Assembly (NCBI RefSeq): GCF_010015445.1
Contig: NC_053116.1
Location: 3,508,068 to 3,572,067, forward strand
Origin: Perca fluviatilis
Lineage: Eukaryota; Chordata; Actinopteri; Perciformes; Percidae
Direction of reading: 5' to 3'
Length of the DNA stretch: 64,000 nt
The notes under the pieces were generated by a model. That model saw only the letters and a program-made list of their open reading frames with translations, did no database searches and was not told the origin of the DNA. Within the stretch, counting starts at the first letter, position 1; each line of letters opens with the position of its first letter. A program made the translations under genes and the position numbers. This document shows, one piece after another, positions 56,507-64,000 of the stretch.

Positions 56507-58489
56507 GGAATAGTTCAACATTATGTAAAATATGCTTACTCTCTTTCTTTCAGAGAGTGAGATGAAATGATGGATATCAATCTATCAAAGAAATGAATTT
56601 ATCAACACCCAATCCAAACGACCCCTTTAACATGTTGTATCTCGTTCAGGGACGTAGCACAAACTTCTGGACCCTGTAGAAAGGCATTCTCTATGGGCCC
56701 CTCCCTACATCCCCACCTATTAATTCTAGCATATTTTTGGGCCCTCCTCATATGAGGGCCCTGGGTACTCAGTCCCCTTTCCGGCCCCAGTTCGATCCCG
56801 TTTGTTAAATCTGTGCACAGACAGAAATGTGAAAGCGTCAATTTCAGGAGGCTGGGACTATTTCTTGATGAACAACAGTGGGACCAGTTTACAGCAGTGG
56901 TATTGTCACATTGGGGTTGCCAGGTTCTGAGTTTTGGGGGCCATTACCAGTTTAAAATAAGTTTAAAAAAATCTGATAATGCTATGCTATCTATATTACA
57001 TATCAGCTGACATACGTTGCAACACTGATATATATCTGTGGAACACCATGTGCTAATTGACCATATCTGGAAACCTGCACTCTAACCGGACAGATGTTTT
57101 TAATCGATATGACATTTTAATTAGCAAGCTGTCCCTCTGCCTCCAGTCTATATGCTAAGATAGGCTAAGAATGTTCTGACTTCAGCTCTGTACACACAGA
57201 CATGAGGTTTGTATCCATCTGAACACCTCACTCCCACGGAGAAAGCAAACAAGCACATTTCCCATCATGTTCCTTCAGAATCTAAATGTGAACGGTTTCA
57301 ATTTGTACAGGAAAATACTGAAAGAAACAGGCCCATTTCAGCTCTATGTGAGTACTGAGAAGCTGCCACAGTGCAGCTCAAACATGGGCCAGCATATGGA
57401 CGGAGCACAGCACACACACACACACACACACTGATACACTTACAAAAAGAAAACTGTACATAGAGAGGTCATATTCAAGTGAGGTCATTTCTGTTCTCTC
57501 CGTTTGTGAATGAGCGCACATACCGAGATGAGACAGCCCGTGCTTATAGCAGTGCATCTGTGGTAGGCTCTAAACTCGCATGGTCATTTAATAATAATAA
57601 AAAAAAAATAGAAATGATATCAAGTAGAAGGAATACAACTCCATTAAAAGTGAATGTGTTTTGCAGTATCGTCTCTCACTGCTACATAATTAGCAGATTC
57701 AGTAGGTAGCTTTTCACACCACATCCACATGCTTTTTGTGAAAAATTAACACTTGAAATATATTCCACATAAAACAGTTTAAAACATATTTACTTAGCTT
57801 TCTTGATTGTTGCAAAATGAATATATCATTTTGAAAAAAGAAATCTTACATTTTTGTGAAGTAAGTGCAACACAATTTAGCCCATGTTGGTGGTAGACAT
57901 TCATCCAGGCTGAAATCAGGATCACATGCACTGTCACTGAGGGCCACATTAAGGATTTGATTGATTCTATTTCTTCCCCATGAGACCTTATTGTTTGGCT
58001 ATTCTTGCACAATAAAAGATAGTTTAGGATAAAAGGTGCTTATATATTATTTTCTGTCTAATGTTTTTAGATGGAAGAGCACAACGTTTACAATCCTGGC
58101 CACTAAGCCATCCTGATTATTTGCTCAGATTTGTAAAATAGACAGGAAGTACAGGAACTGAAACCAAACTTTGTTTTTCCTAATAACTGGATTTCTCTAA
58201 AACACATCAAACAGGGCCAGTTGGAATAGGATCAGCTGAAAACACTGAAATGTGCATACCGTGCATATATACAGTGTAGTACAGTGTCTTTGTGCATCTG
58301 CTACACACCATTCAAAAACGGCCACAGAGAAGATTTGCTACCCGCGTTGGAGAAGAGCGACCATGCGGCCATCTTGTTGAGGTCAAAGTAAGTAAACAAA
58401 CTATGGCGCATGCCCCCCAGTGACACGTGAGGTCAGGAAATGGTCAAGCCAATCAGAGGCCGCCCTATAGTCTAAACTACACGACGCAG
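56507..58489. other. No supported gene
   Basis: Short frames only. A short (CA)n lies at 57411-57431, and a GGCCATCTTG word (YY1-like) near 58370. Confidence 0.4.
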
Positions 58490-59412
58490 TCTGGAGCACG
58501 TTCCAGGACACCACCGTCAACATCACCGATGACATCAATAAATTCACTTAGTCTGTTGTAGATTACATTTGTGAAACAACAGAAACAACTGTCCCCAAAA
58601 CTACGTTTTCATTCCCCAACAAGAAACCATGGGTTACCAGAACCATCCGGGATGCTTTCCCGCCCTGCAAATTTCCTTGGATTATGGTGGCACCTAAATC
58701 GTAGTTGCAACTTCTTCCATGGTCCTGCTCAACGCCCTGCTACGCCCTGCACTGCTACTCCTATTCATGCCTTCATTACATCCAGGTTGGACTATTGCAA
58801 TTCCCTTTATTTAGGCCTTCCCCAGTCTTGATTAAGTCGCCTACAGATGGTGCAAAATGCAGCTGCAAGGATGTTGACTGGTATTAAAAAATGTGAGCAC
58901 ATCACCCCGGTGCTAGCCTCTCTTCACTACCCGTCGACTTTAGAATCCAGTTTAAGACCACTGATTGCCTTCAAGGCTCTTAATGATCAGGCCCCATCTT
59001 ATATCACAGATCTTATTCAAACATCTCTTAGATCTGAGGACAAATCTTTCCTCTATGTCCCCCGATCTCGACTCAAACTAAAAGCTGACAGAGCCTTTGC
59101 AGCTGCTGCTCCACAACTGTGGAACCAGCTGCCCTTAGATATCAGATGTGCTCCCTCCATTTCTGTACTTAAATCTAGGCTAAAGACACATTTTTACTCA
59201 CATTTTTGGCCTCTTTAACACACTAATCACTCATTCTGTTATGTCTATAATTCAGTATTTCTAAATTGCTGCTTGTTGTTGTTTGGATGCTTTTTTGTAT
59301 GTATGTTACATTTTATACAGCACCTTGGTGCTTCTTTGTACAGCACTTTGGTCAGCTTAAGCTGTGTTTAAATGTGCTTTTAAAGAAATAAACTTTACTT
59401 ACTTACTTACTA
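58490..59412 (+). mobile_element. Chimeric LINE remnant (CR1/Rex1-like segment plus L2-like 3' end)
   Basis: 58500-58650 reads TVNITDDINKF, a stop, then PNKKPWVTRTIRD, like the pre-RT linker of Rex1/CR1-type ORF2. From 58765 the L2/CR1 post-RT blocks appear: SRLDYCNSLYLGLP, MVQNAAARMLTGIKK and LWNQLPLDIR, to a stop at 59218. The end is a short UTR ending in repeated ACTT. The RT core is deleted between the two pieces. Confidence 0.75.
58847..59218 (+). pseudogene. LINE ORF2 C-terminal fragment
   Basis: A 123-codon open frame, the continuous remnant of ORF2 in this copy, matching the same region of the 34-kb and 47-kb L2 copies (IQNAAARVLT / IWNKLPE blocks). No catalytic RT residues are included. 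Confidence 0.8.
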
Positions 59413-59439
59413 CTAATATTACTAATTATAGTTTTTTAT

Positions 59440-59517
59440 CTTTACTGTTATTATAATTGCCACTGTGCATCATGTTATTCCATTATACCCACTGCTATAA
59501 TTATGAAGTGTCATATT

Positions 59518-59553
<36 letters not shown>

Positions 59554-59710
59554 AACCGGCAGCGGCAGATGACCGCCCACCAAGAGTCAGGTTCTGTCTG
59601 AGGTTTTTCGGGGGGAATTGTTGGGTCTTTGTAAATGTGTGTGTGGTCTAGAGCTACTCTATCTGTAAAGTGTCCTGAGATAACTTCTGTTTTTTATTGA
59701 TGACTTTAAT
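59440..59710 (+). mobile_element. L2-type LINE 3' UTR
   Basis: Contains CCATTATACCCACTGCTATA, a (CT)n tract (59521-59551), CCACCAAGAGTCAGG and CTCTATCTGTAAAGTGTCCT. It has the same order as at 41130-41495 but lacks the final TTGAA repeats. Confidence 0.75.
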
Positions 59711-61617
59711 TTCATATTACGCTATTCAGTTTTTCAATGCAATTATTCAAGTTCAACAATATAAATTCAAATTATGTGATTCAGATTCAGTTTCTAGTGA
59801 CACGTGTGCAAATAAATGCAACACATAGTATGAGAAAAACAGTGCAGACTTGACAGTATTGAAAAACCTGACAATCATTTCTCTAAAGAGCTTTAAAATA
59901 GATGTGGAAGCACCTTTTTTTTTAGACTGCAGTGATTAGAAATTGCCAAACAAGTTGTGTGACTCCAGAAAGTTTGACACAGAGCACACCAACAGTGTGC
60001 AGAGAGTGTCCAGTCCACTCAACATAGAGAATATGTTTTAGCATAAACATGTACCACTAAATATTGTAAGTCAAGCAGTTCAATGCATTTCTTCAAAATC
60101 CAGCGCCTCATTGTGCAACAGTATGTAACAATCAGAAGAGGGATTAACCCGCTACACTCGTTTTGTCTGCGGTTTCCTGCTTTGCCCAGTTGGTAATCCA
60201 GCCTTGTGACAGTGTAAGAAACACATGGAATGAACAATAAATCATATTCTAACCTGGGCTGCGTGGTTTTTATTGTGATTTAGCGAGCAGATCATAAGGA
60301 AGACCCACGGAGAATGGAAGGAACTCAACTGTCCGCTGGAAGGTAATGTGATGGATTTGGGGTTCTATTGGACGCTATCATTTAAACCAGGAGTGTTGTA
60401 CCTCATGTGAATTGAGGACATTCTGACCATTTACAAACGAGAGCAGGTTCTACGGGTTTTGACTTGTGTACAGTAGGCCTACATCAGAGTGAGTGGGTTA
60501 ACCTGTGCTTTGTGCTAGTACAGTAGAAGGAAGAGGTGTAACATGCCCAATGTCTCGATACCAAAAAAGAATCACTTAGACATGGACATGACCCAAGGTG
60601 AGCACTGATTGCTGTGTCCTGTGAAGTATAAATTAATGTCATACCATTTATAAAAAGTAGTTTTATCAAAATTCACCTTTTTAAAAACAACAAAATAGAG
60701 TTCTCAAAGTGTACCTTCAGAATCCCCACCCAGAGTAGTACGGCACTCAGCCTCTCACCTCAGCTGACTATGCACATGGACAAAATAATCCGAACAGAGT
60801 CAGAGGACCGTTGTGTCCTACAGAAAACCTGAGAGGATAAACACTCATTTTGTAGGAGGTCATAATGCCTTCTTTCTTGTAAAGACTGTCTCCGTTTACA
60901 GCTCTAATGGCCCTGTCAGTTATGACGTCTGTCACAAGCAGAGGTGTTAGTACCGTAACACTGTTATGGAGCCACAGACCCTAAACAAAATCCGAACCCA
61001 AGCACCTTTAGCTGCTTAAACCTGATCAAACCGTAACCACAGCAGCCAACAGCCACATGGGTTGTAACAGTGATGTTGATGTTTAATGGGGTTTGGAAGC
61101 TACTGACAAACAATGTCGCCCTTCCCATTGAGGTATTAGTGATTTTTACAAAAAAAAGATTGTTCTCTCGTAATTACGAGATGCAAATCTTGTAATTATT
61201 ATGAAATCAGTAGTCTATTTAATCAATGCAGCAAGAGGAAGAGATGCTGTAGGTTGTTGTGATAGAAGTCCAGTTAAGAAGGGGCACACAGAGGTTTGGC
61301 TAAATGCTAAAGGCTATGCTCTGTTGTTAAGTGCAATGAATGTGCAGTGGGTGATTTGAAAGGGATAAGCTGACACACACACAGGATCAGACAAATGAGC
61401 ATCAGGTGAGATACAAATCTTGTAAATATGAGATTTTATCTACAGTGAGTGCAGTGCATTTCTGTACAACCTGTGTTAAGTTTTTTTCTTTTTAAAAACA
61501 CACAATTGATCTGGGAAATAATTTTAGAATTGGAAATATTTTTGAAACACTCAAAGATTGCACATTAATGGTGGAGTGGTGAAAGTTGATGACTGAACGA
61601 CAACGAATCGTTCCTTT

Positions 61618-61621
<4 letters not shown>
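59711..61621. other. No supported gene
   Basis: No domain-bearing frame. Downstream flank of the EphB gene on the minus strand. Confidence 0.4.

Positions 61622-61708
<87 letters not shown>
61622..61708 (+). repeat. (CA)n microsatellite, 87 bp
   Basis: Uninterrupted CA repeat, in the 3' flank of the EphB gene. Confidence 0.97.
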
Positions 61709-61711
<3 letters not shown>

Positions 61712-62380
61712 GGACTAAGGGACTTTGATCGTTTCCTGACCCAGACTATAGCAACTCCACACAGCCTCAGTGAAGTCACAGTAAACGACCGACAGCGTGG
61801 GCCAGTCAACATTTGCATATGGTCCTTTTCAGGTGGCTGAAGTGTATTTCCGTGCCAACTGGCTTTTAAAAATGTCAGTAGTCATGCCATTGCAGCTACC
61901 ACAGGATTTATGTTTAAAGTCTCTGGTTTAAGAGATTGGTGGTTCTGTGATTCAGATGTCTGCAGCTTGTAACTGACGCTGACATTGCTATATGTGGTAA
62001 CCTTTTGAAAATCTCTTCACTTCAGTTCAGTCTGAGAGCCAATAAACGAGAATGAGCAAAACGAAACAGAAAGTGGGCACTGTGCTACAATGTTCCCAGT
62101 GCACACATCTTCAGTTTTATTTTTCTTAGCGGGGTGCAGAGATTGTTAGCTTCTATTGACCACACAAAACAACCAAATCAGGTGCTTTCAAAAAGCAAGC
62201 TCTTACCGCTGCTGCGTCCAACAACAGCAGCACTGCCATCAGCAACACAGGTAGCAACCACTAGGAAACAGCCCACTGCTGGAACAGGGGGTTGGAGGGG
62301 GGTTGGGGGGTGAAGTCTCAGTCTGTGTCCTGACAGGGTTCCTACTGTAAACAGAGCATGTGGGCTCCTGGGCTACCAGA

Positions 62381-62489
62381 TCACACCTCCACTGAAGTGA
62401 TCTGGTTCATCTGGGCCCTCATGGACTGGATGCTGTTGAGGATCTTCTTCTGGTGGCCGGCTAATGTCACTCCGACTCTGACGATGTCC
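62381..62489 (-). CDS. ephb2: EphB receptor (probably EphB2), last coding exon
   Basis: The acceptor TTTCTCCTCAG precedes an exon of 35 codons plus TGA (62381-62383). It encodes the end of the SAM domain and the C-terminal tail: [17 protein letters not shown], then a Met-Arg-Ala-Gln-Met segment and a final Val-Glu-Val. The [12 protein letters not shown] helix is characteristic of Eph receptor SAM domains, and the Val-x-Val tail is a PDZ-binding motif of EphB2-type receptors. Eph receptors are plasma-membrane tyrosine kinases that bind ephrins; this tail recruits PDZ scaffold proteins. The remaining exons lie to the right, outside the window. An AATAAA signal on the minus strand at 62116-62121 would give a short 3' UTR. 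EphB2 is the best guess; EphB1 or another EphB is possible from so short a piece. Confidence 0.88.
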
Positions 62490-62679
62490 CTGAGGAGAAA
62501 TTGTTGATCAGTTCCACCTCAGTATTTCGCAAGACATTTGAAATCATTCAAGACTAACTGTTCTCTGGATGCCGACACTTTTTAAATATGATGTTAGAGT
62601 AGCTAGAAAGCAGAGACTGTCCTCCCCCCGTAAAAAACAACCCCGTAAGTCGTTTGTTCCAGGTGATGAAGTATACGAG

Positions 62680-62880
62680 CGTCAAACAAACACAGGACTT
62701 TCACCCGGGAGACTGGTGTTCATGTCCACAGTGAGATTTTTTAACTTTATGGAAAAAAACTGCGTCATATTCCGCGTCACGTTCTGCGTCAGGATTTTAA
62801 CCCAAACCACTAACTAAGTAGTTTTTGTGACTAAACCTAATCAATCTGCGAACGATTCACAACGCTAACGACGTGTTTAA
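62680..62880 (+). repeat. Diverged relative of the 30440-30892 element
   Basis: AACACAGGACTTTCACCC then GGAGACTGGTGTTCATGTCC matches the central tRNA-like part of the 30440 element, and a TAACCCAAACCACTAAC block follows. Ends were not located. Confidence 0.45.
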
Positions 62881-63156
62881 AACCACGGCCCTTACCTTCT
62901 CTGGTTTAGAAATGGGGACCCTGTGGGTCGTATTAGAGGGCAGGACTGCTTGACAGCAGCAGCGAGTGGATGTAGAGCTTTTTGCCCTTCGTTTTGCTAC
63001 TTACCCATGACTGGTAAATATTCAGACAGTACTCAGGGCACACAAAATTTTTAAAAGTCACCTGCATGTAAATAATCCCCCCTCAAGCTATGTTTTGACG
63101 TGAAGTCACTGTGGAATTATAATGCTCAGTATTGACTCTCAATCACAGCAGTCCAG

Positions 63157-63997
63157 AGGCCTGTACTACGAAGCAAGATTTGGCGTTAACGAGGTAACTT
63201 CAGGTTCAACCCAGGATTTAGTATCACGATGGTGGATCATTTGTTACCGGGTTAAATCGCCATGGTAACTTATGCTGAACACCTAACCTGGTCGGGAGCA
63301 GGTTATGTTGGAGATTAGAGATCAACCGTTGTCAAAGCACCGCCTACTGACCAATCAATGTTCGATTGATAACGGCGTCACCGTTCTTAGAAGAGCCGGT
63401 GGAGCTCTGTGCGCGGAGACATTGGCAACCAATGCCACACATCGATTTGAATTACGTTTTTATATTTTTTATTTTCTCTCACGATCGCTTAACGCTGCCA
63501 GGGTTGCAACTGATAATATAACAGGCTAAAGCAACGACATTTTATGGAAAGCAACCACTAAATGCTTGCTCTTGGGGGAATTACTAGAATTGTTGGGGCT
63601 TTGTAAACTATAGAGTGTGGTCTAGACCTACTCTATCTTTAAAGTGTCTTGAGATAACTCTTGTTATGATTTGACACTATAAATACATTTTAATTGAACT
63701 GAATTGAAAGCAAAAGTGTAATTATGGTCAGATCTTGTGCCTGACTGATGGGGAAGTGATATTGATAAGCGTTGTGATTTAGGCCTACGCAGAACAGCGT
63801 CAGCTTTTTTTGCCAGCTTTCCTTCCTGCGTTTTTTTCCTGTAAAACCGTGTCTGTGTTCTTCATATTTATGTAGAATTATACTTTGCTCTTCTTATGTA
63901 AGTTATGGTTATGCGGGACCGCGGTTGTTAGGTTAGGTGAAGCCGGGTAACTGAAATAAGTCCAGGGCATGTTGATCTTTATTTGTAGTACAGGCCT
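63157..63997. mobile_element. Harbinger-like element ending at the window edge
   Basis: Ends AGGCCTGTACTAC and its perfect complement, with CAG on both sides (63154-63156 and 63998-64000) as a possible 3-bp target duplication. It contains CATGGTAAC and CCTGGTCGGGAGCAGG (63287-63302), shared with the elements at 1159-2640. An L2 3'-end fragment is nested inside (63560-63709). The right-hand duplication coincides with the last bases of the window, so it should be confirmed with more sequence. Confidence 0.65.
63560..63709 (+). mobile_element. L2 LINE 3' tail fragment
   Basis: It runs from GCTTGCTCTTGGGGGAATTA through GGTCTAGACCTACTCTATCT to a TTGAACTGAATTGAA end. Same order as the last 150 bp of the 34-kb L2, so it is a very short 5'-truncated insertion. 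Confidence 0.8.
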
Positions 63998-64000
63998 CAG

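Overview
The window is vertebrate, and almost certainly teleost, genomic DNA. It is low in coding density and intron-rich, it carries long (GT/CA)n, (GA)n and (CT)n microsatellites, and most of it is transposable elements typical of ray-finned fish: hAT, PIF/Harbinger, Kolobok-like TTAA elements, L2/CR1, L1-Tx1 and RTE-type LINEs, and a tRNA-derived SINE. The repeat families look like those of spiny-rayed (percomorph) fish; that is a judgement from memory. No bacterial-style operons, CRISPR arrays or stand-alone tRNA/rRNA genes were seen.

Conventional genes. (1) 4307-4930 (+) is a seven-finger C2H2 zinc-finger exon. (2) A two-exon LRRC38-like gene (BK-channel gamma subunit family) lies on the minus strand, with exon 1 at 44910-45537 and exon 2 at 26208-26455. 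The splice junction restores a 291-residue signal peptide / LRR / single-TM protein across an 18.4-kb intron. (3) 62381-62489 (-) is the last coding exon of an EphB receptor, best matched to ephb2, ending in a Val-Glu-Val PDZ-binding tail; the rest of the gene lies beyond the right edge. LRRC38 and EPHB2 are both on human 1p36, which fits conserved linkage.

Left third (1-25 kb). This part holds Harbinger and hAT derivatives, a C-type lectin pseudo-exon, a two-unit ~706-bp repeat, and a decayed multi-exon gene on the minus strand (19916 to 11194). That gene encodes a PHD-like finger, a DDE-transposase-like core and a C-terminal peptidase-like block. A hAT element with a perfect 8-bp target duplication sits inside one of its introns. 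A 4.4-kb element with ~0.7-kb inverted arms is in turn inserted in the BED-finger exon of that hAT. The arms carry a promoter/first-exon-like segment, and a spliced minus-strand gene ends inside the element. This is the best candidate for something undescribed. An RTE-type LINE and a 3 x 177-bp repeat follow.

Middle (26-45 kb) is the lrrc38 intron. It contains a three-level nest: a hAT (33425-40105) holds a Harbinger (33723-39073), which holds an L2-type LINE (about 34116-38690). L1-like and LINE 3' fragments flank it.

Right third (46-64 kb). An L1-Tx1 LINE is interrupted by an opposite-strand L2 and by a hAT that landed at its FADD motif. Further right are a palindromic MITE, a Kolobok-like element carrying only a THAP domain, a TTAA MITE with an internal 58-bp minisatellite, LINE fragments, the ephb exon, and a Harbinger-like element that ends at the window edge. 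Nearly all element boundaries below were set by finding target-site duplications and inverted termini by eye. Coordinates without a stated duplication are approximate.
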